From Sphingomonas glacialis (lineage in GTDB: Bacteria; Pseudomonadota; Alphaproteobacteria; Sphingomonadales; Sphingomonadaceae): DNA of 64,000 nt. Location of the stretch: NCBI RefSeq assembly GCF_006439055.1, contig NZ_RCZC01000002.1, forward strand, positions 1,101,220-1,165,219, read 5' to 3'. Made by a program: the position numbers and the translations under genes. Positions 1-8,802 of this stretch are shown here, piece by piece. How positions within the stretch are numbered: the stretch's first letter is position 1; every line of letters starts with the position of its first letter. The notes beneath the pieces were generated by a model. That model made no database searches and was not told where the DNA came from. It saw only the letters and a program-made list of their open reading frames with translations.

Positions 1-797
1 TTTAGACGGCCGAGCTTCTCAGCATAGTCCGCACGCGCCTTGGCGATCTCTTCGTTCAACGACGAAACTTCCTGCTCCGCCATCGTTGCGCCCTCGGCAC
101 TCATCAGTCCATGCTGAACCTTGTAGCGCTGGACGGCGGCATCTGCCGCGACAGCCCCGTTACGCAGCTCGTCGAGCCGGCTTTGCAAAAAATCACCGGT
201 TGTTTCAGCTGCGGAGTTTTTCCGGTCGAGCCCAGCAGCGATATATTGCTGCACATATTCGTTAGCGATTCGCGCTGCGAGCGCTGGATCCTTTGATTTC
301 GCGGAGACCGTAATAACGAAGGTCAGGCCCACACGCTGGATCAGCATGTGCTGCAGTAGCTTGCGAGCAAGCGGGTTTTGGCTCGGAACCTTGTGATTGT
401 AGACGAGAGGGACTGCGCTGCGATATTCGGCATATTGCTCGAGGTGCAACGCCTCAGCGACGCGGCCCGCCATCGCGGTCGAGGTGAGGATTTGGACTTC
501 CGTGTCCATCTCGTCGTTGCCGGGGGGAGAATCAGCGATCGGCGCCGTGTTCGGATTGCTTGTGATAAATTCAGTTTTACGCGGCTCGATAACAACTGAC
601 GCCTCGGCCGCATAACGCGGATGCACCAGCAACAGATAGACGGTAAGAGCGGCTGCGGCGAGCAGCACTGGGATAAGGAACCACCAGATTCTACGCCGAA
701 AAACAGCGAGAATTGTTCTGGGATCGGGAAACAAGGACCTGCTGTCGGACGCACGCTCCGGAGACGGCTCGTTCGCGTCGATCGATTGTGTATTCAC
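1..797 (-). CDS. Wzz/GumC-type polysaccharide co-polymerase, N-terminal part
   Basis: This is the N-terminal part of an inner-membrane protein of the Wzz/ExoP/GumC family, which sets chain length and couples polymerisation to export. The gene runs off the left edge, so only about 265 residues are visible. I translated the minus strand from a GTG at 797, which has an AAGGG about 8 nt upstream. A cytoplasmic tail (about 1-30) is followed by one membrane segment (about 36-57, IWWFLIPVLLAAAALTVYLL), then the periplasmic Wzz domain with the family's AEASVVIEP and DTEVQILTS motifs. Coiled-coil sequence follows from about residue 200. Whether a C-terminal tyrosine-kinase domain exists cannot be seen. 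It is divergent from the glycosyltransferase gene at 994, consistent with a polysaccharide locus extending leftwards. Confidence 0.85.
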   Translation of the reverse strand, partial: MNTQSIDANEPSPERASDSRSLFPDPRTILAVFRRRIWWFLIPVLLAAAALTVYLLLVHPRYAAEASVVIEPRKTEFITSNPNTAPIADSPPGNDEMDTEVQILTSTAMAGRVAEALHLEQYAEYRSAVPLVYNHKVPSQNPLARKLLQHMLIQRVGLTFVITVSAKSKDPALAARIANEYVQQYIAAGLDRKNSAAETTGDFLQSRLDELRNGAVAADAAVQRYKVQHGLMSAEGATMAEQEVSSLNEEIAKARADYAEKLGRL

Positions 798-993
798 CAG
801 CCCAACCCTTATGTAGCGAGGTCTTCTTTGGTTGTGATGGCCCCACCCCAACGCATTTATATAACCTCTTTGCAGTACATCGGCTTTAAGGCAATCAGTT
901 TAAGAGGCGATGAAGGATCGAGCGTTTGAAAATGGGACCGATAAGTTCGTGCTCGATATTGGGCCCGCACGGCCCTAGCGTAGCGCCCTATAA

Positions 994-2145
994 ATGAGCG
1001 GCGAAACCGGCATGGATCGGACCGTTGGGTATCTCGTTCACGACCTGAACGATGCGGCCGTCGAACGACGCGTCGGCTTGTTCGTCGAAGGCGGCGCGCG
1101 GGTGCGCATAGGCGGATTTCGACGCCGGGCGCTGCCTGATACCGTCGGAGCCGCAGACTGTGTGATCGATCTGGGCGTGACCCGCGACATGCGCCTCGTG
1201 CAGCGGATCGGGGCGATCATGGCGAACCTCGCCAAGCCAGCTGACGCGCGCCGCGTCGTGGTCGGCGCCGATGTCATCGTAGCGCGCAATCTGGAGATGC
1301 TGGCGATCGCTGTACGGATCCGCAAACCTGAGCAAAGGCTTGTCTATGAATGCCTCGACCTTCACCGGCTCTTGCTGTCGGACGGCACCGCCGGGAAGCT
1401 GCTGCGTAAGATAGAGCGCAGGTTGCTCGCCGACGTCGCGATGATCGTGACCAGTTCACCTGCCTATATCGAGAAATATTTCCATTCTGTTCAAGGGTAT
1501 CGCAAGCCCATTCTATTAGTCGAGAATAAGGTGCCCCGCGACGCGTCCAAGGCACTTCCCGCGGTACGACCGGCGCACGGCCATCCCTGGCAGATCGGCT
1601 GGTTCGGGATCATTCGATGCCGGAAGAGCCTGATGATACTGGCGAGCTTTGCAGCGGCGTCCGCTGGGCGCGTGGAAGTGCTGATCGCCGGTCGTCCGAA
1701 CCTGACCGAGATCCCCGATTTCGACGCGATCGTTGCGGCGTCGCCGGGGTTGCGCTTCACCGGCCCCTACCGACTCGAGCAATTGCCTTCGTTATACGCG
1801 TCGGTCGATTTTGCCTGGGCCGTGGACTTTTACGAAGAAGGACTGAACTCGAAATGGCTGCTACCGAACCGACTGTATGAAAGCCTGGCGGCGGGCGTTC
1901 CCCCCCTCGCGCTCTGCGCTGTCGAGGTCGGACGCTGGCTCGACCGGACACGTGTCGGGCGCACCTTCAATGACTTGGAAGCAGAAGTTATGCCGTTCCT
2001 GATGGGGCTGGAACCGACCGCGTACGCCTCTATGCGCGAAGCGGTCGCGGCGTTGCCGGCCGAAAAGACGCGCTTCGTCCAAGGCGAATCGTTGCGGATC
2101 GTCTCGACCCTTCTCGGCACGACCGGCATGGAGAACGGCGCATGA
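994..2145 (+). CDS. ExoL-like glycosyltransferase
   Basis: A 383-residue protein resembling the succinoglycan glycosyltransferase ExoL, which adds a sugar to the lipid-linked repeat unit on the cytoplasmic side. The N-terminus reads YLVHDLNDAAVERRV followed by GGARVRIGGF, the ExoL-type opening. The C-terminal half has GWFGIIRCRKSL, then a donor-site region with NRLYESLAAGVPPLAL, as in GT-B enzymes. There is no signal peptide or membrane segment. An alternative ATG lies six codons in (1012); neither has a clear Shine-Dalgarno. The stop overlaps the next start as ATGA, so the two genes are translationally coupled. ExoL assignment comes from remembered family features; sugar specificity is unknown. 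Confidence 0.75.
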   Translation: MSGETGMDRTVGYLVHDLNDAAVERRVGLFVEGGARVRIGGFRRRALPDTVGAADCVIDLGVTRDMRLVQRIGAIMANLAKPADARRVVVGADVIVARNLEMLAIAVRIRKPEQRLVYECLDLHRLLLSDGTAGKLLRKIERRLLADVAMIVTSSPAYIEKYFHSVQGYRKPILLVENKVPRDASKALPAVRPAHGHPWQIGWFGIIRCRKSLMILASFAAASAGRVEVLIAGRPNLTEIPDFDAIVAASPGLRFTGPYRLEQLPSLYASVDFAWAVDFYEEGLNSKWLLPNRLYESLAAGVPPLALCAVEVGRWLDRTRVGRTFNDLEAEVMPFLMGLEPTAYASMREAVAALPAEKTRFVQGESLRIVSTLLGTTGMENGA

Positions 2146-3152
2146 AGCCCGATCTGAGCGACGTGCTGGTCGTCATCCCCTGCCTCAACGAAGAAGCTCA
2201 TCTTCCTCGGTTGCTCGGCCAGTTGCTTGACGACGTCGGCTCCGCAACAATCGTCGTCGCCGACGGCGGCAGCACCGATCGAAGCCGCGCGATCGTGGCT
2301 GCGGTTGCAGTCGAACACCCCAACGTCATCCTGCTTGAAAATCCCGCCCGGGCGCAGGGCCCCGGCATCAACTTGGCAGTCAAACGATACGGCGCCGAGC
2401 GGCAATGGCTCGCGCGCATAGATGCGCATGCCGACTATCCGCAGGCTTATGTCTCGACATTGGTATCGCGCGCTACTGCGCTTGGCGTATCCTCAGTCGT
2501 TGTCTCGATGGAAACGCGCGGGATCGGATGCTTTCAACGCGCCGTCGCGGCCGCGCAGAATTCGGTGCTGGGAACCGGCGGGTCGGCGCATCGTCACGGC
2601 GGCGAAGGGCGCTTTGTCGATCATGGCCATCACGCCTTGATGCGGATCGATGCATTTCGGGAAGCCGGGGGATATTGCGAAAGCTTTACACACAATGAGG
2701 ACGCCGAACTCGATCATCGGATCGGCTTGAACGGCGGCAAGATCTGGCTCGAACCATCGCTGTCGATCATCTATTATCCGCGTGGCGATCCGGCTTCGTT
2801 GTTCCGGCAGTATCGAAAATACGGCCAGGGACGCGCGCGAAATCAGCAGCGCCATAAGATGCCGATCAAGCCACGTCAGCTCGCGCCGCTGGTCGTCGTG
2901 CCGGCCATCCTCCTGTTGCTGCTGATCCCAGTCTGGGTAGGCTTTGCCCTGCCCTTTGTCGGCTGGGCTGGGGCGTCGATCGCGTTTGGTCTGTATCTTG
3001 GCATCCGCGCGCGCAGCGGTTGCGTCGTATGGGGGGGAATTGCGGCGATGATCATGCATAGCGCATGGGCGTTCGGATATCTGCATCAGCGCCTGTTCGG
3101 CCGCCCCCCCGGCGCCTCGCCGACCGCCTGGCCGGCCATGGAGCATCCCTAA
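2142..3152 (+). CDS. ExoA-like family 2 glycosyltransferase
   Basis: A 336-residue GT2 enzyme with C-terminal membrane segments, the architecture of ExoA of succinoglycan synthesis. The GT-A domain starts with VLVVIPCLNEEAHL and VVADGGSTD (nucleotide binding). The acidic ARIDAHADYP follows at about residue 90, and NEDAELDHRI at about 185 is the acceptor and catalytic-base region. Hydrophobic stretches near 245-265 and 270-305 would anchor it in the inner membrane. It starts inside the stop codon of the ExoL-like gene (ATGA), so both probably act on the same repeat unit. Donor and linkage cannot be read from sequence. Confidence 0.8.
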   Translation: MKPDLSDVLVVIPCLNEEAHLPRLLGQLLDDVGSATIVVADGGSTDRSRAIVAAVAVEHPNVILLENPARAQGPGINLAVKRYGAERQWLARIDAHADYPQAYVSTLVSRATALGVSSVVVSMETRGIGCFQRAVAAAQNSVLGTGGSAHRHGGEGRFVDHGHHALMRIDAFREAGGYCESFTHNEDAELDHRIGLNGGKIWLEPSLSIIYYPRGDPASLFRQYRKYGQGRARNQQRHKMPIKPRQLAPLVVVPAILLLLLIPVWVGFALPFVGWAGASIAFGLYLGIRARSGCVVWGGIAAMIMHSAWAFGYLHQRLFGRPPGASPTAWPAMEHP

Positions 3153-3264
3153 ACCCGCCGTTTTCTTAGGGCGCGTGTCTATCCGCAAAACTATCGGATA
3201 GGGCATCCGCCACCATTGCCGAAGATACTGCATCAAGCCCGAGCAAACGATCATAGGATCAATT

Positions 3265-4491
3265 ATGTCGATCGCATCAACCCGGCCGGAATCAAAAATA
3301 ACGGCTTGGTTCCGAGCGCTGCATCGCGTCGTGATCCACGGCTCGTATCGCCCCGAAGTCGACGGGGTGCGGTTCCTCGCAATCGCCTTCGTGATTGTCG
3401 GCCACCTGATGGAGCATGTCGTCCATGAAGTCGGCCGCGCGCGCGCTCTTACTGCATCGGAAGATCTGCTTGCCCGTCTCCTGCCAGCGGCCCAGACCGG
3501 CGTGCTGCTTTTCTTTGCTATCAGCGGCTATATTCTCGCCGCACAGTTCAAGCGGCGCTGGCTCCGCAAAGAGCGGCTCGCTTATGGAGCGTATTTTCAC
3601 CGAAGGTTGGTGCGGATCGCCCCTCCCTATCTGGTCGTCCTGGTCCTCGGCAATATCGCCATTCTCATTGCACCGAGCCTTTCAAAGGCCAGCGGCGGCG
3701 ATTTCTTTCCCCATCTCGTTGCCAGCGTGCTGTACGTCCACGGCATCGTGTTCGGCGAGTTGCCGCGTGGCTTCCCCCCAGGCTGGTCGCTTGAGATAGA
3801 GGTGCAGTTTTATCTGATCGCGCCCTTCTTGTTCTTCTCATATTTCCGATTTCGGCCCCGCGGCCGAGAGATCATCGCCGGCGTGATAACCACGATCCTC
3901 TTCGCTTGCTGGATGGTCGCCGGCCAATATGTCTTCGGCGAAGTCGGACGCTATTATTTTGCTTTTCCGAAATTCCTGGGTTTCTTCTGGATCGGGCTAT
4001 GGCTGGCGGATCTCTATCCGGACGCCGTCACCGACCGTCCCGCCGCCTTCGATGTGATCGATGTCCTAGGGCTGCTCGGCTTGACGCTGCTGGGCGCGCT
4101 CGGAACGCTCACTCACTTCATTTCGAGCTGGAATGTCGTCGCGGCGGTCGAAGTTGCCAGGATGCTGGCCGTCCTGCTCGTCTTCTTTGCAGCAATCAGG
4201 GGCCAGTTCTTCCGCAGACTGTTCTCGATCCGCCCCATCGCGTTCCTCGGCAGCGCCTGCTACTCCTTCTATCTCGTACACCTCCAGATCGTCCAAATCA
4301 TGACAACCGTGCTGGTCAAGGTCATCGGCGCACATTCCGTCGGCGGACTCTATTGTCTCCTCCTGCTGCTCGAGACGCCGATTATCGTGCTTGCAGGTTT
4401 GATATTCTATGGGCTGGTCGAACGCCCGTTCCAGCTTGGCGATCCGCTGTCGATATTCCGTCGAACCACGCCTCTAGAGTCGTCGCGGTGA
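3265..4491 (+). CDS. Acyltransferase 3 family membrane protein (ExoZ/OafA-like)
   Basis: A 408-residue multi-pass protein of the acyltransferase-3 family, which transfers acetyl or other acyl groups to cell-surface sugars. The family opening is seen as YRPEVDGVRFLAIAFVIVGHL at about 29-49, with a conserved acidic residue in the first loop and a histidine in the first helix. RRLVRIAPPYLVVLVLG and GWSLEIEVQFYLIAPFL are also typical. About ten hydrophobic helices follow. The ATG has AGGA about 8 nt upstream. The last 18 bp overlap tail-to-tail with the polymerase gene on the other strand. In this setting it probably acetylates the repeat unit, like ExoZ. This is the first of two such enzymes in the locus. 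Confidence 0.88.
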   Translation: MSIASTRPESKITAWFRALHRVVIHGSYRPEVDGVRFLAIAFVIVGHLMEHVVHEVGRARALTASEDLLARLLPAAQTGVLLFFAISGYILAAQFKRRWLRKERLAYGAYFHRRLVRIAPPYLVVLVLGNIAILIAPSLSKASGGDFFPHLVASVLYVHGIVFGELPRGFPPGWSLEIEVQFYLIAPFLFFSYFRFRPRGREIIAGVITTILFACWMVAGQYVFGEVGRYYFAFPKFLGFFWIGLWLADLYPDAVTDRPAAFDVIDVLGLLGLTLLGALGTLTHFISSWNVVAAVEVARMLAVLLVFFAAIRGQFFRRLFSIRPIAFLGSACYSFYLVHLQIVQIMTTVLVKVIGAHSVGGLYCLLLLLETPIIVLAGLIFYGLVERPFQLGDPLSIFRRTTPLESSR

Positions 4492-5847
4492 ATTCGGATA
4501 GGAGCGCTGACCCGCTCGGACCTTCGGGACGATCAGATTGTCCTTGATTTCTGTTGACATAGCACCGCGCGACATACGAGCGGGCGCGCTCAGAAAGAAG
4601 AGCATGATGATCGTGTCGGGCTGCCAGAGCCCGAGATCAACGCTCTCGGTGAAAATCCGTGAAACATAGTAAGCGGTAATCGCCACGCCTAACGCGTCGA
4701 CCGGGTTGCCGTGCAGCACGGTCCGTATCAATTGCTTCACGATCAGCGTACCGATCGTCGTGACGACCACGACCATTCCAACGATTCCGCCGGCGACGAG
4801 GATCTCTCGACCGGTGTTGTGGAAATTGATGCCCGACCGGCCTGGAATGTTATAAAGCTGCCAAAGCCCTTCGGCGGCTGGATTACCGTGAGTCCAGAAG
4901 GCGTCGTAGCCGATACCGAGGAGCGGATGGTCGGCGATGATCTTGTCCGCGGTCGCCCAAAAATAGAGCCGCCCACTCAGCGCCGGCGTTTTGTGGAACG
5001 TCTGGAGAATAAGCCCGGTAACGCTTTCTTTGATCGCTTCGCCAAACAATACGTACAGCAAGACAATGCTGACGGCCGCAAAAAGAATAAGAAAGCGGAT
5101 GCTTCCCGACGCGCGACCGGAGAGCAATGCGACGAAAAACGTAAGCGTTGCGAGTCCGAGTGCGATAATGGAACCGCTGGCACGGGCGATTACGACCGCG
5201 TAGGCGCTTATCAGAAAGATCCCGAAAAAGACTGCGAGGGCCATCGTGCGCATCGCAAGCGGGCGCTTCCCATCCCAGACCCAGCTAAGCAGGCAGAGCG
5301 ATGTGATCGCCGTCAACGCCGAGGTGTGGCCGAACACGTTCTTGCCGCCGCCTAATCCCGCAAAGGCGGTCAGCCCCTCGGCTTCCCAATAAACGCGCCC
5401 CCCGAATATCAGCGAGAAGAGCGTAAAGGTGGCATAGGCCGCCCAGACGCCGGTGGCCGCCGAGCGGCGATCCGGCGCGGCGGCGATGGCGATCGCTAGA
5501 ACGAACGTGGCAACCAAAGCCGCGTCGGAATACAAGGTCTTGAAGGGGAAGATTGACCAGGTCGAAGAGACGAAATAAAAGAGCGGCAGGGCAAACAGGA
5601 TGGCGTTTCGGCGCAGGGCCGCTATGCTCGCATCAGGTTTCGCGATGATCCACAATGTCGCTATCAGGATGAAGGCGACGATACATAGGCGACTGCCGAC
5701 TGACGCAAACAGCAGCGCCCCTTCGCACGACCATATCAACAAAAACGACTGCCACGCCGGAGAAAGCGCAGGGCCTGCTGACGACTGGGGTAATCTGACC
5801 GAGGGGAAATCGTCTGACGCTTGTATCATAAAGTTTGTCGAACCCAT
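4474..5847 (-). CDS. O-antigen ligase/Wzy-type polymerase (ExoQ-like)
   Basis: A polytopic protein of about 457 residues with 10-12 hydrophobic helices, resembling ExoQ/Wzy polymerases and O-antigen ligases. It would join lipid-linked repeat units on the periplasmic face. SSTWSIFPFKTLY near residue 95 and the periplasmic loop with GRLYFWATADKIIADHPLLGIG, and then a histidine-containing FHNTGREIL, match the Wzy_C (O-antigen ligase) domain. The start is uncertain: an ATG at 5847 is preferred, but an in-frame TTG at 5856 overlaps the upstream stop as TTGA. Its close coupling to the GT4 gene upstream suggests one transcript. The 3' end overlaps the convergent acyltransferase gene. Confidence 0.82.
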   Translation of the reverse strand: MGSTNFMIQASDDFPSVRLPQSSAGPALSPAWQSFLLIWSCEGALLFASVGSRLCIVAFILIATLWIIAKPDASIAALRRNAILFALPLFYFVSSTWSIFPFKTLYSDAALVATFVLAIAIAAAPDRRSAATGVWAAYATFTLFSLIFGGRVYWEAEGLTAFAGLGGGKNVFGHTSALTAITSLCLLSWVWDGKRPLAMRTMALAVFFGIFLISAYAVVIARASGSIIALGLATLTFFVALLSGRASGSIRFLILFAAVSIVLLYVLFGEAIKESVTGLILQTFHKTPALSGRLYFWATADKIIADHPLLGIGYDAFWTHGNPAAEGLWQLYNIPGRSGINFHNTGREILVAGGIVGMVVVVTTIGTLIVKQLIRTVLHGNPVDALGVAITAYYVSRIFTESVDLGLWQPDTIIMLFFLSAPARMSRGAMSTEIKDNLIVPKVRAGQRSYPNSPRRL

Positions 5848-5852
5848 CAAGA

Positions 5853-6932
5853 TCAATCCACGTCGTCGCGATCGATCATCTCGCCGCGGATGATCGCAAC
5901 GTATCGATCGAGGCTACAATGCTGCACCACCCAGTCACGATTGCGCTGGCCCCATGCGGCGCGGGTTTCCAGGTCGGTGTCGGCCAGGAGTTGCACGGCC
6001 TCCGCCATGCGATGCGCATCGCCGGGGGGCACGCGCAGCCGGGGATCGATCTGGCCAAGATACTCCGCGATTCCGGTCGTCTCGGTTGCGATCACCGGAC
6101 GACCGCACGCCATCGCTTCGACCGCACCCGTCACCCCGGCCGCATAGGTCACGCCGTTCAGCGGAACGACCACCGCTTCAGCACTGCCGTAATAATTGCG
6201 CAATTCGGCAAAGCTCACCCGCGGCATGGCGACGACATTGCTCGGACCGTCCTTGTGACGCTCCGCCCCGGCAACGCCGGTCCCGAAGAAACCATGGCCG
6301 AATATGCGCATGACATGCTGCGGCGTCTCCGCAAACGCGCGGCGAAGCCCGGCATAGTCACGATTCTCGGCGCCGCACGCGACAAAACCGACATCCGGGA
6401 TCTTGTCGACAAGCGCCGGATCGAAAAAGCGATCGTCGACCCAATTGTGCAACGCGCGAACGCGCGTGGCTGGAAATCCGGCCAGAGTGACCAGGCTGGC
6501 AGCTTGCGCCTGCGACACAGTGATGACCCGATGGAAGGCACCGGCACCGATCCGCTTGAATATCCGTGCGCGACGCGGGGTTATATAATGTGCGAGGCAA
6601 ACAAGCCGACCGCGCCAGCCGCGCAAGCGAAGCAGCAGCGCAAGCGGCATGCCGACATCTTCCCCCGTCACATAGATAGCATCGTACCGGTGCGCGACGC
6701 AGGCGGCATGTACCGCAGATCCAAGATTCGGCCGCTTTGCAAAAAGGCGACAAAACCAGCCTCCGTGCTTAGCCGCACCCGACGTGTAAGACAGGCAATC
6801 GCCACCGGTCGCCCGTGCGATCTCGATAAACTCGATGCGGGGCTCGTCGCGACCCGCCGTCCCTGCCAAATACGCACTAAAGTCGCCGTTCCCGACGACA
6901 ACAGCGCACCTCACCTGTTTGCCTGCTATCAT
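5853..6932 (-). CDS. Family 4 (GT-B) glycosyltransferase
   Basis: A glycosyltransferase of the GT4 type, about 359 residues from the ATG at 6932. The frame is open to an ATG at 7103, but the extra 57 residues are low-complexity and Arg-rich, whereas the internal start opens directly into the beta-strand VRCAVVVGNGDF. The C-terminal donor domain has VVAMPRVSFAELRNYYGSAE and the GT4 signature VVPLNGVTYAAGVTGAVEAM followed by CGRPVIATETTGIAEYL. Soluble, no membrane segment. Its stop overlaps the start region of the polymerase gene, so both are in one unit transcribed away from the flippase gene at 7261. Donor and acceptor are unknown. Confidence 0.8.
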   Translation of the reverse strand: MIAGKQVRCAVVVGNGDFSAYLAGTAGRDEPRIEFIEIARATGGDCLSYTSGAAKHGGWFCRLFAKRPNLGSAVHAACVAHRYDAIYVTGEDVGMPLALLLRLRGWRGRLVCLAHYITPRRARIFKRIGAGAFHRVITVSQAQAASLVTLAGFPATRVRALHNWVDDRFFDPALVDKIPDVGFVACGAENRDYAGLRRAFAETPQHVMRIFGHGFFGTGVAGAERHKDGPSNVVAMPRVSFAELRNYYGSAEAVVVPLNGVTYAAGVTGAVEAMACGRPVIATETTGIAEYLGQIDPRLRVPPGDAHRMAEAVQLLADTDLETRAAWGQRNRDWVVQHCSLDRYVAIIRGEMIDRDDVD

Positions 6933-7260
6933 TGCCTGAGCTTTGCTCGCCGGACTTTCGATCGATAACCGCGGATCACGGGTGAGCCTCGCATTCTTGA
7001 GGGCAATGCATCTGCGGCCTGCTCGACCGATGCTGCCTTGCAGCGGTAATGCAGGGCAAGCTGCATTGCAACGCAAGCGACCTGAGCCGGCGCGAAAGGG
7101 CATTGGGAGGGGTCAGGTACCGGCATGGGACATCCGTCCTTAGTGCAGAACAATAACTAATCTATTGCGGCGCAGAAAAAATCGTCAGAGATCGCGCGAA
7201 TGATGCTACCCGCTGAATCAGTAGAAATGCAGGCCGTGGCGTAAACGTCGAGGAGTAACG
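6933..7260. other. Divergent intergenic region, GT4 gene / flippase gene
   Basis: About 330 bp separating the preferred start of the leftward GT4 gene from the rightward flippase gene. It must hold both promoters. The stretch from about 7140 to 7210 is AT-richer than its surroundings. A clean GAGGAG Shine-Dalgarno lies just before the ATG at 7261. I could not identify convincing -35/-10 pairs, and no small gene is evident. Confidence 0.4.
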
Positions 7261-8802
7261 ATGCCGACCGATGCCGCTGCCGATACCGAAGTTCCGGCAA
7301 ACCCCGAAGATTCACCGACCAGCCCAGAGGGCTTTTCACACCGCGCCATGGGTGGCGCGTTGATGCTCGGATCCGCTCAGGGCGTGAAATTCCTGTGCCA
7401 ACTGGCATCGACCGTTATCTTGTCAAGATTGCTAGCACCAACCGATTTCGGCTTGTTTGCGATGTTGATGCCGCTCGTCTGGTTCGTGATGATGATCCAG
7501 GATTTCGGCCTTTCTAACGCGGTGATCACCGTTCGCAACGTGACCCGGGCACACGAAACCACGCTTTTCCTGATTAACGTTGGCTTGTCGGTCGTGCTCG
7601 CCCTAGCGTTGGCCGTGGCGTCGCCGCTGATCAGCGATTTCTACAATGCGCCGGCAGTAGTGCCGCTGGCGATCGCGCTGGCGGGGACGATCGTTCTTTC
7701 CGGGCTTGCAACCTTGCAGTTCGCGATTCTCGCCCGCGATTTACGCTTTGGCGCGATGATGGTTGCGGAGATCGGGGGAGCGGTCGGCGGTCTTGCGGCT
7801 TCAATCGCGATCGCAGTGATTTATCCCAGCCCGTGGGCGCTCGTTGCTTCTGTGATCGGTAATATGGCGATCGGGCTGGTGTGCGGTTGGGTCGCAACTG
7901 GGTGGCGGCCGGTACGCCCGGCTCGACTTTCGGAGGTGCGCCACCTCCTCGCCTTCGGGGGTGGCATTGCCGGCGCCAACATCGCAAACTTCATCGCGCG
8001 CAATGCCGACAATATCCTGATCGGCCGATATCTTGGCGCCCAACAGCTCGGCTTCTACGACCGGGCATACAAGCTGCTGCTGTTCCCGCTTATGCAGATC
8101 GTCAGCCCGCTGTCGCGGACGGTGGTGCCGATTCTATCGCAACTCGCCGATGACGCGCCGCGCTATCGTTCGGCATATCGCCGCGCTGCCAACCAAATCA
8201 TGCTGGTCGCGATTCCGGGGATGGTGGTGCTAGTGGTCATGGCCGACCAACTGATCCCGCTGGCGATGGGGAAGCAGTGGGTCAACGTCGTGCCGATCTT
8301 CCGCTGGCTGGGACTGGCTGGGATCTACATGCCGCTCACGCAGACGTTACCGTGGCTGCTCGTCAGCCAGCAGCGCACACGCGACCTTTCGACCGTGACG
8401 ACGTTGCACACCATCGTCTGCGTCGCGGCCTTTATTGCCGGGCTGCAATTCGGGGTGACTGGGGTTGCGGCATCGTTCGCACTGGTTGATCTGTTTGTCG
8501 GGCTACCGCTGATGATCTGGTATGTCGGTCGATCGGGGCCCGTGTCGACCTGGGATCTCGCGAGCCTGGCGAGTTCGCATGCCGTCGCCGCCTGCGTCGC
8601 GGCGGGCGCGTTGATGCTCTTCCGTCACCTAACCGCACTCGACGCGATCCCGGCACTGATCCTGGGGGGCATTATCGGCTATGCCATCTCGTGGCTGGTC
8701 ATCGCATTGATGCCGGGCGGTCGCGAGACGATCGGTCAGCTCGTCATGCTGGTCCGGCGTGCGGCAGGTTTGCGGTTTCGCCGACGCGCGACGGCCGCGT
8801 GA
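7261..8802 (+). CDS. Wzx/ExoT-type polysaccharide flippase (MOP superfamily)
   Basis: A 513-residue membrane protein of the polysaccharide transporter branch of the MOP exporters (WzxC/ExoT type). It would flip the completed undecaprenyl-linked repeat unit across the inner membrane. About 12-14 hydrophobic helices are visible. The family opening is ALMLGSAQGVKFLCQLASTV then LSRLLAPTDFGLFAMLMPLV, and the central YDRAYKLLLFPLMQIVSPLS is typical of WzxC-like proteins. The ATG is preceded by GAGGAG. The stop overlaps the next start as TGATG, so it is coupled to the double-domain glycosyltransferase downstream. With the polymerase and chain-length protein it makes a Wzx/Wzy pathway. Confidence 0.88.
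   Translation: MPTDAAADTEVPANPEDSPTSPEGFSHRAMGGALMLGSAQGVKFLCQLASTVILSRLLAPTDFGLFAMLMPLVWFVMMIQDFGLSNAVITVRNVTRAHETTLFLINVGLSVVLALALAVASPLISDFYNAPAVVPLAIALAGTIVLSGLATLQFAILARDLRFGAMMVAEIGGAVGGLAASIAIAVIYPSPWALVASVIGNMAIGLVCGWVATGWRPVRPARLSEVRHLLAFGGGIAGANIANFIARNADNILIGRYLGAQQLGFYDRAYKLLLFPLMQIVSPLSRTVVPILSQLADDAPRYRSAYRRAANQIMLVAIPGMVVLVVMADQLIPLAMGKQWVNVVPIFRWLGLAGIYMPLTQTLPWLLVSQQRTRDLSTVTTLHTIVCVAAFIAGLQFGVTGVAASFALVDLFVGLPLMIWYVGRSGPVSTWDLASLASSHAVAACVAAGALMLFRHLTALDAIPALILGGIIGYAISWLVIALMPGGRETIGQLVMLVRRAAGLRFRRRATAA

Noticed and set aside
7..754. Plus-strand and alternative minus frames over the Wzz-like gene
   Set aside because: The GTG-initiated minus frame gives a clear membrane segment and Wzz motifs; the others do not.
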